Made by a program: the position numbers and the translations under genes. 64,000 nucleotides of DNA from Beaufortia kweichowensis (Eukaryota > Chordata > Actinopteri > Cypriniformes > Gastromyzontidae), in assembly GCA_019155185.1 (NCBI GenBank), contig CM032795.1:10023795-10087794 (forward strand). The letters run 5' to 3'. Within the stretch, counting starts at the first letter, position 1, and every line of letters begins with the position of its first letter. Below the pieces are notes generated by a model, which saw only the letters and a program-made list of their open reading frames with translations, was not told where the DNA came from and did not search any database. This document shows, piece by piece, positions 47,791 through 60,002 of this stretch.

Positions 47791-50003
47791 TGGATAATGT
47801 AACACACATCAACACGTGCAAAAATATTTACTTAAACACATATTAAGCTACTTTATTTATTTACTGTAAATATGTATATAGTTCATCCACTGCTTATAGT
47901 ATTTTATAAGATTTATATTTGATATATTTTTCTTGTGCTTCTTATTTTGGGTTCTTGTTTTGATTGTTCCAGTTGGTTTTGTCAATTAGTGTAGTTCTTC
48001 TTGAGTAAGCCCTCCTGCTCTTTGAGTCTTTTCAGATCTTGTCATTTGTAGGTCTTGTTTGGCTGTTTTGGAGCATATTGTTTCATTGGTTCCCAGTTTG
48101 TCCTTTGGTCGTTAGATGTCTTGTTCATCTTGTGTTGTTTTCGATTGTTGGCAGTCAATTTTGTCTTTTTTCATGGATACAGTTTGCCTGTTCTGATGCT
48201 GTGATCCAGTAACTTCTGCTCTGTCTCTTGAGACATTGCTTACTGTCCTTGCTTGTTTCACCAAATATTAGCTGGACTTCAGTGCTGCTCTTTCCATCAG
48301 CAGGTCTTTCCTCCAGACCATTCTCAAACTCAAGGTTCACCTGATGCACAAACTTTGGAGAGGTAAAACCTTTAAACAACGGAATAAGTTTAACCAACAG
48401 AAATAGGTAATACATTAACACATACCAAAACAATTCAAACTTAAATAAAAAAACAACAAATCAAGGTGAAGCAAAGTGCAAACGGCGTGATAAAATCCAT
48501 AACATCATTACGTGTATGTGAGAAATGTTGACTTATATATAATATAATATAATATAATATAATATAATATAATATAATATAATATAATATAATATAATAT
48601 AATATAATATAATATAATATAATATAATATAATATAATATAATATAATTTACTATGCTGTCATGTAATGTCATGTAATTAATGTAATGTAATGTGCTTGC
48701 TTCACCACAGTGAATATGCCACATGCTACAGGCCAAAAAAATAAATAAATAAATAAATAAATAAAATAAAATAAATTAAATTAAATTAAATTAAATTAAA
48801 TTAAATTAAATTAAATTAAATTAAATTAAATTAAATTAAATTAAATTAAATTAAATTAAATTAAATTAAATTAAATTAAATTAAACATAATATAAAAACA
48901 TTTAGATAAATAAACCAATTTTTAATGTCTTTATTTTGCACTTTAACGACTTTTCATTTTTTCACTTATAAATAAACATTTAAATAAATATACCAAGTTG
49001 TCATCTTTATTTTGCAATGTCATCATATCTTTTCTCTTATTAATAAACATTTAAATAAATATACCAAGTTGTCATGTCTTTACTTTGCAATGTCACAGCT
49101 GTATTTTTCTGTGTTGCATGTTTTTGGTTAAAACTGTTATTAGATTAATGCTTTTATTCTGTTTTTTTTATAGTATTTTATATTTTAATAATATATTTAG
49201 TCAATTTTTTATAGACTAAATCATTTTTACTTTCATCAGCTATTGCTTTTTGTTTGTGTATGCTAGGGATCCCCAAAGTGTCTGTGTCCTGCAGAGTTTA
49301 GCTGAACACCTGAACCTGCTAATCAAGGTCTTATAGGCTGACTAGAAACATTCAGGCACGTGTGTTGAGGCAAGTTGGAGCTAAACTCTGCAGGACACCG
49401 GCCCTCCATGACCAAACCTGGGGACCCCTGGTGTATCCTATTTAATTTTTTTTGTTCTTGGGCAAGTTATTCATGAATTTAATTACTAATTACTTTGGTA
49501 ATAGATCCCCAAGTTCAGTCATTGAGTACAGGCACAGTATCTGTGGAAACAAGACTCTTCTTTTTAAAAAGATAAAAGCATTGTTAGAAATACAACTTAC
49601 TAAAAATATGGATATATTTGTTTTTATTTATACAACACGACTAATAAAATCTTAACTTATATTTAGCTCTTTATATTTTTCACTTTAATTTAACTAATGT
49701 GTGAGACACTTAGAACCTCATTGTGAAGTATTTCCGCAATTGAATAACATTACAGTCCAAAAACAACAGTAATGTAAAGAGGTTTCTGCTTAAGAAAAAA
49801 GTACTACAATTATGCAAACTGTGCATGGGTAGTTGCCATTTTTAGGTAGGCTACTCCAAAATATTGATTAAAGATACAAACAGTTTTTTTTGTTGTTTTT
49901 TAGTTTGTGGTACAGCACGTGAAATTGTTCAGGTTCATCAGAGTCAGATTGAAATATGAATAATCTAAACTTTTTTAGATAACAACTTAGTTGGTGAAAC
50001 AGT

Positions 50004-51208
50004 TTTCTATGTAAATGAACGTGTGGTGCTGATGTAAATGAGAAGATACGGTCTCTTTGATAATCAGCATTAGGCGCCGCTTTGTCTGAAAGATGGTTCT
50101 CTATCCCATTTCCATTCCCTTTCTATGATCTGGATGATCTACTGATGGCCTTTTACTCAAGGTGTTATGGCCTATAGACTTTTGTCCCTATGATAATCAA
50201 GCCTTTTGGGTGATGTGGTTGACCTAACACCTATCTTAGAGTGGATCTGTTCTATACATTAGCATATTCTTGAAAAAACAGAAGAAGCTTGTGTTCGTGC
50301 TTAAAACATTAAACAGTAACCATTTAAACACTCAAATAGCCCTAGGCAACTGTCTATATTGCCTATAAGGAGGACCAGCCCTTCATAAATCCCTTAATTT
50401 GTTCTGTTGTTAACTATAATATTTGCAGAGCTATTTCTAACTTCTATTTAAGTTATTATAAGTTATTATAGACTCTGACAAGCAAAAACTTTGTTTTACT
50501 ATACAGTATATTTAAAACAATATCATATTCAAATAAATAAACTAATGAAGCCTAAAGGGAAATTGTATTCATCAAACTCTGTAAAGGAAAGTTAAAACAT
50601 GATGAATACAATTTCCCTTTAAGCCCTATTCTTGCATTTAGCTTCTCTTGAATAGAACTTAATCTTTACAAGATTCTTGTTTTTCCCCAAAATGAATGGG
50701 AACATACCATGAATGTTACAGCATGTCATTATAAAGGACATGACATTATTATTTTTGCCAGAAAGAATGTGTGATCAGCCTCATTCACAATCTAAATAAG
50801 TTAAAAGAAACACTTTGAAATGTCAATTGTATAACAATTGTATTATATGAGAGGTGAATAAACTTCTGACTCACGAATACAGATGTGCACTTAGATGTGA
50901 TTATATTATAATAAATACTGTTATTTTAGGTGCTGTACTGTGTTATTAGCAAAAATCGAGTTTCTCGAGTTTTAAAACAACTTAAATTATTCTGTAAACT
51001 CTGATCATTTCATTATTTCATGCCTGCTGTTCTTCCCCTTCATCTCTAACATGGATGTATTTTTAAACTAGTGAGCTGAATTTTGAAGTGTTACACAGTT
51101 TGCTGATTCAATATTTATCATCAGCTAGCTAACAATATGTGCAAACAATGGTTTTCTGGAATAACCTTAGACACGCAACAGCAGGGAATATTTTGTCTTA
51201 CCCACCCA
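50004..51208. other. Unique AT-rich flank of the array
   Basis: No gene recognised. It contains the foldback at 50550-50624, listed separately. The remaining sequence shows no open frame with recognisable domains. Confidence 0.5.
50550..50624. repeat. Short perfect-type foldback
   Basis: GCCTAAAGGGAAATTGTATT... at 50550-50574 is the near-exact reverse complement of 50600-50624, with a 25-bp loop. It resembles a small MITE or hairpin. Confidence 0.75.
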
Positions 51209-51490
51209 CACTGTAAAAACTAAAAGATCCTCAAGGAACCATTTGGGGTTCCTCACATTGCCACAGCAGCGGAACTGTCAGGAGGACCTTTGAGGAACTT
51301 TAGAACTAAATTTAATGTGCCTAAAGGATCCCATAAGTTCCTGCAAGAACTGCCAAGACTGTTAATGGTTCTTCAGAGAACTGCTCTTTGTAAAATAAAA
51401 AGTGTCTCGAGGTCCTCCGGACGGTTCCGCCGGTGTGGCAGTGTGAGGAACCCCAAATGGTTCCTTGAGGATCCTTTAGTTTTTACAGTG
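51209..51490. mobile_element. Foldback MITE, 282 bp
   Basis: Starts CACTGTAAAAACTAAAAG and ends with its reverse complement CTTTAGTTTTTACAGTG. The outer ~60 bp on each side, including GGTTCCTCACA and its complement, are inverted repeats. A common fish non-autonomous repeat type. No clear target duplication. Confidence 0.75.
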
Positions 51491-51785
51491 CATGCTGGGA
51501 AGTCACTAACTATAGTAATAATTCAGTTACATTTTAAGTAGTGTGACAGTATGACTTTTTTCAATGGGTAACAGTGTAGTATGACAAAACGCTACTGTAT
51601 GTAAAAAATGGAAATGTTTCATCTGAATTAAATTAGTGTTTATTGGTTTGAAAAACCCTAATTTGTGTCAGCTAAATAGGTTTTTGATTTAAAAATAAAT
51701 AATTATATACCTAAACACATATATCCACATATACCTGCAGTGTAGCTATCTTCAATGTAAAACGGCCTAAAATAATCAAACTGCA

Positions 51786-52202
51786 AAATAAATAAATAAA
51801 TATTTCAGAAGTATAGAACTATATGATTACTAGCCACATGAATATATATATATGTATATATATATGTATACTACATAATGCAACATGAATAGTGAAGGTC
51901 AATATGCATTAAAACCAATAATGTTATATCTTTTCTTATGTATGTGTTCATGTACATTGTGACTACAAAAGTAGTGTAACATCCATGCTAAACAGTTCTC
52001 TAGATTACCAGCAGAGGTCATTTAACAAGCAATGATTCTGAGCAATGATAAGTTAATGTGTGACAGGGTATCTGACTCTAATATATCCTTTTCATGTGGC
52101 TAGTAATCATATAGTTCTATACTTCTGAAATATTTATTTATTTATTTTTATTGGTTTTAATGCATATTGACCTTCACTATTCATATTGCATTATGTAGTA
52201 TA
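51786..52202. repeat. Two interleaved inverted repeats (A-B-A'-B')
   Basis: Segment A (51786-51841, CAGAAGTATAGAACTATATG core) has its reverse complement at 52091-52147. Segment B (51867-51920, AGTGAAGGTCAATATGCATT core) has its reverse complement at 52149-52202. The order is A, B, A', B', not the nested A, B, B', A' of a simple palindrome. Confidence 0.8.
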
Positions 52203-52206
52203 CATA

Positions 52207-52207
52207 C

Positions 52208-52292
<85 letters not shown>
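52207..52292. repeat. Compound (TA)n(CA)n(TA)n microsatellite
   Basis: TA repeats to about 52228, about 24 CA repeats to 52275, then TA repeats. Non-coding. Confidence 0.95.
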
Positions 52293-52293
<1 letters not shown>

Positions 52294-52461
52294 TACTAGT
52301 AATATACTGTATATATATATATTACTAGTATGGTGTGTGTAATCTTTATTGTAATTATATAAATTGTGTGTGGAAAAGATTCTGGGGAGGAATTTTTTTT
52401 TTCTGCCTTTGTCTTTCCCGAACATGAGAAACTTTTTGGGAAAAAAAACAAAAAATGTGTT

Positions 52462-52540
52462 CTTTTGTGAATTGTGTTAAATATTTTGATAAAACCAGAC
52501 TACTTTGAAAAAGTGTGTGCTAGCAATTGGAAAAAACTGT
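52462..52540. mobile_element. Orphan terminal fragment of the IS630/Tc1-mariner element
   Basis: Reverse-complement match to the left end of the 53178-55969 element, ending GGAAAAAACTG followed by TA. Only about 80 bp is shared. It points away from the full element, terminus to terminus, with 637 bp between. Confidence 0.75.
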
Positions 52541-52717
52541 AGGATAATAACTCAATATCAGGTGGTATACTCATACTACTTACATACATACATATGGTTT
52601 GTATTTTATTATGCCTTTGAAAAAGCTCTTTTTCAAAGTTTTGTCCAATGGCACAGTAGTGGTAGGGGAATTTACACACTGAGGCATCACCAGTTAAAGG
52701 TTCCCAACCCATAATAG

Positions 52718-52790
52718 CCCAAGTCAAGTTTATTTCCATAGCACCTTTTACAATTTGCTTTGTTTCAAAGCAGCTGTACAGACAAAATGT
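52718..52790. repeat. Interspersed repeat fragment
   Basis: CAAGTCAAGTTTATTTCCAT ... TTTCAAAGCAGCTGTACAG is a pattern seen repeatedly in teleost genomes as a dispersed repeat end. Family not assigned. Confidence 0.4.
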
Positions 52791-53177
52791 GTTTAAAACA
52801 GACAATAGAGTAAATATAATAATTTAAAAAAGACAATGTGTATTAAAATGACAAATGATGAAATACTGAATGTACTAAAGATTTTGCATATGAATTTAAG
52901 ACCACATTTGAGGAGCTAATTGTATAAAGCATAATAAAGTTCTCAGACTTTTCAGACTATTTATAGGTTTAAATACTTTACCTCAAAACCACATCCCTCC
53001 AGCATTTGACATGTGTAGGTTGGCCATTAACACATTCAAGCTTGTACATAATTTATGTCTTTATTAGTTTCATCATACACAATGTTCGCTCATTCTAACG
53101 TGTGTGCTTTGCTGCATTCTATTTGTAAGGGAAAATATATATTTACATAGTTTATATAACTATAAACTATATATTTA

Positions 53178-55969
53178 CAGTTTTTTCCAATTGCTAGCAC
53201 ACACTTTTTCAAAGTAGTCTGGTTTTATCAAAATATTTAACACAATTCACAAAACCACACACCCAAACTGCAAAATACCTCATATATCCTGCAAAATGAA
53301 GCACTGCAACCGAAACTACACATAGCATTATCAAAATCAAACTTTTGCATGAAATGGCACACACTTCATTCATGTTACCAGATTTCTGCCTAACCAACTA
53401 CACACTGTTGGGCATAATGAAAAGCACCCCCATCTTTAGTATACTTTGCCATAATACTAAAATATGTATCAGATTGTTCACATACACAGAAATATTTGCA
53501 GATACACACACATGCTGTTGCAACAATTTTTTTTGCACTACAGTAAACAAGTCAGTGCAACATATGCACAGCAGATATATTTACATGGGACTGAACAAAA
53601 ATATTCTTACAAAAACAGTAAACTGAAAAAGAAAATTGCAGACAAAATATATTACAGTAAAAAAAGAGGCAAGAAAATAATTAGTCAGCATCTTGCCGCA
53701 TTGCCGGTCTGGCCACAACGCCGTCGACATCACAGGCAATATCTTCCCTTGCCAGACATCGAGGGAAGAAGCCTCTGAGTGCCTTATCCATCCCTGAATT
53801 GCACCCACATCAATCTCATCACATGCCTCTTCCATGGCCTGCACAAGAGGCATGCGCATTAAAGGGCTGCCGGTCGATATACCTTCCACCGCCATGCCGA
53901 AAAGAACTCTTCTATGGGGTTCAAAATGGTGAGTATGGTGGGAGGTATTGCACGAGAAATGTTGGGTGGTCAGCAAACCAGTTTTGGACTGGGGCTGCAC
54001 GATGAAAGCTCACGTTGTCCCATACTACAACATACCGGGTTTCTTTGATGGTCTGCATCATTCATACTCTGGTGGTATGAGAATGTTGTGAAGTCTGTCC
54101 AGAAATGTGAGAATATGGGCTGTGTTGTATGGTCCAAGTTTGGCATGATGGTGGAGGACACCATGCATACTGGAGATGGCAGCGCACATTGATGATCTCC
54201 CACCACGCTGGCCAGGAACATCTATGATGGCTCTGTGGCCAATGACGTTTCTCCCCCTTCTTCTGGTCTTTGCTAGGTTGAACCCAGCCTCATCTATAAA
54301 TATGAACTCATGTGGGATTGCATGAGCATCCATTTCCAGTACTCCCTGAAAACAAAGAACAAAAATCAGTCAATATGGTGTGTTAAAGCCATTTCTATCG
54401 AAGTAAAAATATTTTAGTATATTTTGTAAAACTTGAGAAAACCTGTGTTGCAAATAAAACATAGAAATTGGAATGTAAACAGTTAATCAGTGATTTAGTA
54501 TAATGTAATTTGATTGGCTGTTAGATTTAGTATGGAAGAAATAGAACCCGCCAAACAGTCAGAAGCCTCTGGACTTTGGAGCAACACAGTCTTTTGACCT
54601 ACACGTAAATGTACATTTCATTTGTAAGAAAAGTAAATATCCTAAGTTTTTTTTGTTGTTGTTTTGAGATTCATAATTAAACAGTCAAAACGAAGAACTC
54701 TGGATTGAAGACTTTTATTTGTCGTTTCGTGTTGAGTACAAAAGAACTTTGAAGTCCTAAGCTAATGAGTCAGCTTATTGCACTCACATGGTGTTATCCA
54801 GTACACTGGGAAACAATGTTGCATGTGGTGTACTGCAGTCAATATAGTACTTACATTCACATATGCTTGTCTCAGCTCTTTGTTTCTTTGAGAGTTTCTC
54901 TCAAATGGCACCTTATAAAGTTGTTTCATTCTGATTTGGTTTCGCTTGAGAATGCGAGCCAATGTGGACAGACTGACTCGTTGAATGTTGTTGAATAAGG
55001 TGTTGTCTTGGATGATGTGGCTTTGAATTTCTCTTAATCTGATTTCATTACTTTCCAAAACCAAGTTTACAATGCCAGCTTCCTGTACCCCGGTGAACAT
55101 TTGGCCCCTTCCTCCACCATGGTGTCGTCTCTCAGTCCTTTAGAAAAAATAAAAATATATACAGGGCTTGGACAATGCAGCCTAAATATTTTTCCCCACA
55201 GTAGAGTACATTGTACAGGAAACTTGTACAGTTCATGAATGGCTGATGTCATACACTAAGTAAACAGGTGTCACCCAACTGATACACTATGACATGGGGT
55301 ATACTACATGTGTACTACATGAAATTTTGGTTACATACCTGTTCTCCAGTCTAAAGGTCCGGATGACAGAGGCTTACAGTAAACGACTCAAGTTTGGCTG
55401 CACTCTCTGTCCAGCCTCACGCATTGTCAGCCCATGGTTGATGACATGATCTACTAAGGTTGCTCTGATTTCATTTGAAAGTGTTTGTCTTCTTTGGCCA
55501 TGAACTCCTCTACCTGCTCTACCCCTGCCTCTCACTCTTTCCTCCCCTCTTATTCTCAACCTCCCTCTTCCTCTTCCTCTCTCTGCAATGTCTTCCATTG
55601 TTCTCACAAAAGGTTCTCACCTGTGGTCTTTTCATAGTGCTTAGATCCTGATTGAAGTGTTGACAATTAACCATTGAGGTGTTTGGCCAGATGGCACATG
55701 TAATTGGCCAATTAGCTCATGTAGTGTCATTTTGAATGGCAGTGTTTTGAAATGGCAAACATGTGACTTTATTTCAGATTGTTGTGTGTTATGTAGAGAA
55801 CCGTGTTCAGTGTTTTTAAAAAGTGCCATTTTGAAATGCAAAATGTGTGTATAGCAGAAAATGTGTTTAGACTTTTGGAGACTTGAGAAGAAGTTTTGCT
55901 CTCTGTGTGTCAGTTTAAATAATTGTGCTGTGCATGTCATTTTAGTGTGTTAGCAATTGGAAAAAACTG
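53178..55969 (-). mobile_element. IS630/Tc1-mariner superfamily transposon, 2.8 kb
   Basis: Inverted termini CAGTTTTTTCCAATTGCTAG at the left and the reverse complement of CAGTTTTTTCCAATTGCTAA at the right, flanked by TA on both sides (53176-53177 and 55970-55971). The TA target and the D-D-E transposase fragments (minus strand) place it in the IS630/Tc1-mariner group. The ends look intact; the transposase does not. Confidence 0.85.
53690..55607 (-). pseudogene. IS630-like transposase, intron-containing, frameshifted
   Basis: Minus-strand pieces in order: an Arg-rich N-terminus with a helix-turn-helix start (55607 to about 55339); an exon with QSHIIQDN and VSLSTLARILKR (about 55139-54857, donor GTAAGT); and the catalytic part from about 54345. 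First catalytic Asp in FIFIDEAGF, second in VVVWDNVSFH (about 54020), third acidic residue in PPYSPFLNPIEEFF. Frameshifts or stops occur near 55372, near 54060 (after PPEYE) and near 53880, so it cannot encode an intact enzyme. Boundaries are approximate. Confidence 0.8.
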
Positions 55970-56106
55970 TAATACATTTTGTTTATGTATTATATATTAT
56001 GTTTATGTTTTCTAGGTCTAACTAAATATTCCTGTCAGGGCTTTGACTTTTAAATTTATCCATTTAGAATATAATGTAGAATCAAGTATTTTTTTTTAAA
56101 AAGGGT

Positions 56107-56219
56107 ACTGCCCCAGTGACAAAAGATACAAATTTTTACCATCTTTTCTGAACTATAGTTCACTTCTTTATTGTCAGAAAAGATGGTAAAAAATGTGTAT
56201 CTTTTGTCACTGGGGCAGT
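56107..56219. repeat. Hairpin-forming inverted repeat
   Basis: Arms 56107-56151 and 56174-56219 (ACTGCCCCAGTGACAAAAGA and its complement), loop about 22 bp. It lies 150 bp upstream of the next gene's start codon. Confidence 0.8.
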
Positions 56220-56371
56220 TCATATATATATGAACTATGATACATAACTGTTTGATGTAGTACCACTTACAACCTGTAAGCAATAACGGAAATAAAAAAA
56301 CAGCTTTAAAGTGGTGGTGTAGTAAGGTTTAGACAGACTACAACACACAGTCCTGCAACTCTTGTTTAACA

Positions 56372-59300
56372 ATGTATGTGAACACAGAAGTTACTTGCTG
56401 GATTTTATATCTGCTTATTGTTTATGGTACATTTATACATGGTAAGAATTTTTTTTTTACAGTTTTTGTAAATAATACATGAATTGAACAAAAATGCATA
56501 CTGTACAAGAATGACTGGGGCATTAAACTGCACACTGTTTTCTCAAAAATCCTTTTCTTGTGTTCTGCATATTTGACCACTTTACATTAGTGACTGTGTG
56601 AAAACATGATCCGACTTGTTTTAGACTGAGGACAATTGAGAGACTATTACAAAAGGTGCAAATATTTACAGGTGCTCAAGATACTATATTCAATTTTACA
56701 TTTATTTCAGCTATTAGAAAGCAAGGAATATAATGCTATATTAAATTCATGTTTATTTTAAAATTCTGTTGCTCTGAACCCTGAAAATATTCAGGGTTAC
56801 ATTTAAACCATTGTTTTGATCCAGGTTTTAACTTTTTAGCAAACCTAGTTTAACTTTAATCCTGTTGCTGCATTCAAACAGATTTTGATCTCGGTTAAGG
56901 ATTAAGTTTAAGTTTAAGGTTGAAATAATAATAACAAATAACTACAAATAAATTAGTGGCTAAACGATTCGAAACAAGTACCATAAGCATTGTGTCATGA
57001 TTAAGAGTTGTGTTTATTGTATAAAAATGGAGATAAATGCCTCAGCATACTAAGTCTCGGCAGAGAGCGAGCTTCTCGACTGTGAATCGTCGAGTCCGGG
57101 ATCCCCTTCATAAACATACAAAGACTTAGCACCCTAAAGCATCCCTGTACAACTGGGCCTTACTTAATCGCAGATCATGGTTTTAATACACGTTTAAGTT
57201 TGAATCTATAATCATCTATGTTTAAAATCAAGTGGTGTAACACTCAACTCAAAATAAAATTGGGATCAACAAACCCTATTAGCTCTAAATTCTTCATAAT
57301 TTAATCCTATGTCATTTAAAACTTTAACTGTAAATGCATTCAAGAGAAACCTAATTCACCTACCCAGTAGTCAATAATGAAACAAAACTGAAAAAGATTT
57401 TTTGCCCTTGTGGTTTTCACAGGTGTGAATGCATGTCAAAGAGTGCTAATAACCAACACAAGTTTAACCACGGAGCTGCAGACTGATGTCTTGCTGCCTT
57501 GTTCATTTAACTCAGAGCTCTTACAGTTAAACAGGACAGAAGAAACATGTGTGGTATGGAGTCAGCTCAATACACCACAAACAGACATTGTGGAGATCGG
57601 TCTGAACGGTGAGACCAAATTCTGGAATTACAGAGGTGGACGAATAAAGGCATTCCCAAAACTGGACTCTAGATTACTAGAGTTCTCCATCGTCATCCGT
57701 AATGTGCAGCAGTCCGATTTAGGTTTCTACCGCTGTAATCTGTTTAGAGAGACTAACTGTCTCCTTGCCTATGTGAATATTGAACTAAACAAAGGTAAAT
57801 TGTCTGGTAAGTTGTCAACTGTATCCTGTGATGATTTGTCATTTAGAACATGTTATGTCTTTCTAAAATATATATGAATATATATGCATTGATACATGTC
57901 TTTATTTAGGTTGACAGATTCCGTTCCCTACAATTTGCTTATGCTTTGTTTCATACAGCTGTTGTTTCAGAGAACACTCTAGTTTGGCTGATTCCAGCTG
58001 GAGCAACAGGAGGAGGAGTTGTGCTTCTTGTGTTACTCATAATCACATTCAAACTTTTAAAACGTAAGCATCACTAAAATTACATTCCCTTTTGTCTTTG
58101 GCTTTCATGCAGTTCACTAATTGCAAAGTTTTGCATACAATTCGGTATATGTATACAGATATGAGAGTCAAGACTTGAAATATTGATGTTGTAAGAGCAT
58201 TCTGTAGCACTGACACAGTCAATCATAATTCATAGCTGTATAGCAGGTCAGAACATATTAGTTAGTGCCCTAACTTCAATCAGTCAAACAATAACAATTT
58301 TATTTCGGTCCTCACAACCAACTTATCACAAAAATAAATATATAAACATAATGACAGAAAAAGGTGTAGGCTAAAGCCATGCTTATTATGCCTACCCTTT
58401 ATACATAATGCCTACCCTTTATACATAAATTGTATACATCCTTCCTGAAACTGCTGGCGTGGTGGTGCTGGTCGGAAACTATAACATATGTATTTCTATT
58501 ATGTTACAGGTCAAAAAATGCACAGTGAGCCTGTCTATGGTATGTCACTAAATCATGTGGGAGACAGTAGGTTGGGTTTTATGTTTTGGAATGTAAATTT
58601 GGAAAGTTAATTTAACTAAATTTAAGTTGCTATGGCTAATTTCACACAAAAGCAAAATCTAGGTTTTTCTTTTCAATCATTTTTTTAGAGAATACTTCAG
58701 AAAGCAGCAGAACAAAGCCCATCAATGAAATAAGTAAGTAACCAGAGCTCTGTTCACTTTCCCATCAAAACATAAAAATGTATACACATGTATTTGTGTC
58801 ACGGTATGATTTTGTGATTTGGGATTTTCTTTTAAAAATACACTTTCCAGTGTAATTTTGCTATTAAAAATATAAATGTTTTGGTTAGACTGGAAGCTCC
58901 AAACTTGCTGTATTGTTTGTATTGTTGAAAGGTATTTTTTATGCATAAAGACTTTCTTTTTGAAGGGAAGAAATTTTATTTAAGTTTTTTGTTACTTTAA
59001 AATTTTAACACAGGCATACATATTGTTTAGCATCTACTGATTACTAATAGTAGATATTTGATACTGTTCATGTAAACCAAAGTTCTATGATGTTACAGGT
59101 ATCGACAAAAATATTGGTACTGAGCCTGTATATGGTATGTTTCCAGCTCTTAACATAAATCTTACTTAAACTCTAGAAACCTAGAGTAGACCTCTCTAAA
59201 CATAGAGTATAACAATGAATCTCGGATTATGTTACTAAAGAAATCAGAACAACTTAAAATATGAGCACTATGTTTAAGAAATGTTTATTATTGCTGTATT

Positions 59301-60002
59301 CTATGATATACATCATTGCCCCAAATTTCCCATATAAATGCTCTTAATAAAAATGTGTATGACAACAATTGTTAAGTGATTTTGAAGAACAAATGCTTGT
59401 TAGTTACTCATTTAGTATTAATATTTATATAGATCTCAACTTCTTTTTTATATCACTGCAATATATTTATATATTTCTTGTTCTGCAGTGAACACATCTG
59501 AGAGCCACAAAACAAAGTCCATCAATAAAGAGAGTAAGTGTCCAGGATTCAGACACTTTCAATTAAGAAATCAAGTATGTTATATTAGCGCTTTTAAACC
59601 AGTTTTACCAGTATTCCTCTGAATGACTGTTAAATTATTTTAAAGGGGGTTTCCCAGACATGGCTTAGATTAAACATCTTTCATAAACCTGACATTTTAT
59701 AAACATATTATAAGATATGTCAGAGCAACTTGTTTTTAGTTAAGGCATCTCGGACATGCAATTTAGCCTGTTACTGAGTTTGGCCTTTTTTTGTTTTATT
59801 ACAGATTTTGGGAACAAACAGACCTTCCAAGGTAAGATTTCCCTTACTGAAAAACCAAACGGCTTTCATGTTTTTCACATGCATCCACATTAAATTTTCT
59901 TTTTGAAGAGAAGATATTGTATCAAAGTTTTTGTTGTTTTGTTTTATAGGAACTTCCAACAATCCATTATACAGTTCTACATCTACCACTAGAGGGCTGT
60001 AA
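56372..60002 (+). CDS. V-set Ig receptor with Y-x-N tail motifs
   Basis: Nine exons: 56372-56441 (signal peptide), 57423-57794 (Ig V), 57959-58063 (transmembrane), 58510-58539, 58689-58733, 59099-59134, 59489-59533, 59805-59831 and 59950-60002 (stop TAA). They total 783 nt (260 aa), every intron phase 1. The Ig domain has LLPCSF, VVWSQ, FWNYRGGRIKAF and DLGFYRCNL. It shares the extra Cys pair of the ITIM receptor (NAC and TNC) and has a further Cys in EETCVVW. The transmembrane segment is AGATGGGVVLLVLLIITFKL. The tail has PVYENT, PVYVNT and NPLYSS. The first two fit the Grb2 SH2 site pYxN, so an activating or adaptor role is more likely than inhibition. Both Y-x-N motifs are completed only by splicing. 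It is clearly homologous to the genes at 6.3-10.5 kb. Ligand unknown. Poly(A) signal at 60125. Confidence 0.85.
58386..58428. repeat. Two-copy 21-bp tandem repeat in an intron
   Basis: TATGCCTACCCTTTATACATA occurs twice in direct succession. Non-coding. Confidence 0.8.
59640..59760. repeat. Interspersed MITE-like fragment in an intron
   Basis: GGGGGTTTCCCAGACATGGC begins a sequence related to the element at 11300-11490. Only part of it is present. Confidence 0.4.

Larger units (their letters stand above)
43907..50003. repeat. Tandem array unit 5 (~4.3 kb plus 1.8-kb insertion)
   Basis: Last unit, ending at GGTGAAACAGT before unique flank. It is the most diverged copy in the 3' half of the ORF and contains the hAT-fragment insertion 44903-46697. 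Confidence 0.9.

Noticed and set aside
27397..50003. Array considered as CRISPR or centromeric satellite
   Set aside because: Units are 4.3 kb with gene-like content and only five copies, and the genome is a vertebrate; neither model fits.
53178..55969. Autonomous active transposon
   Set aside because: Termini are good, but the transposase frame is broken at several points, so it could move only with help from another copy.
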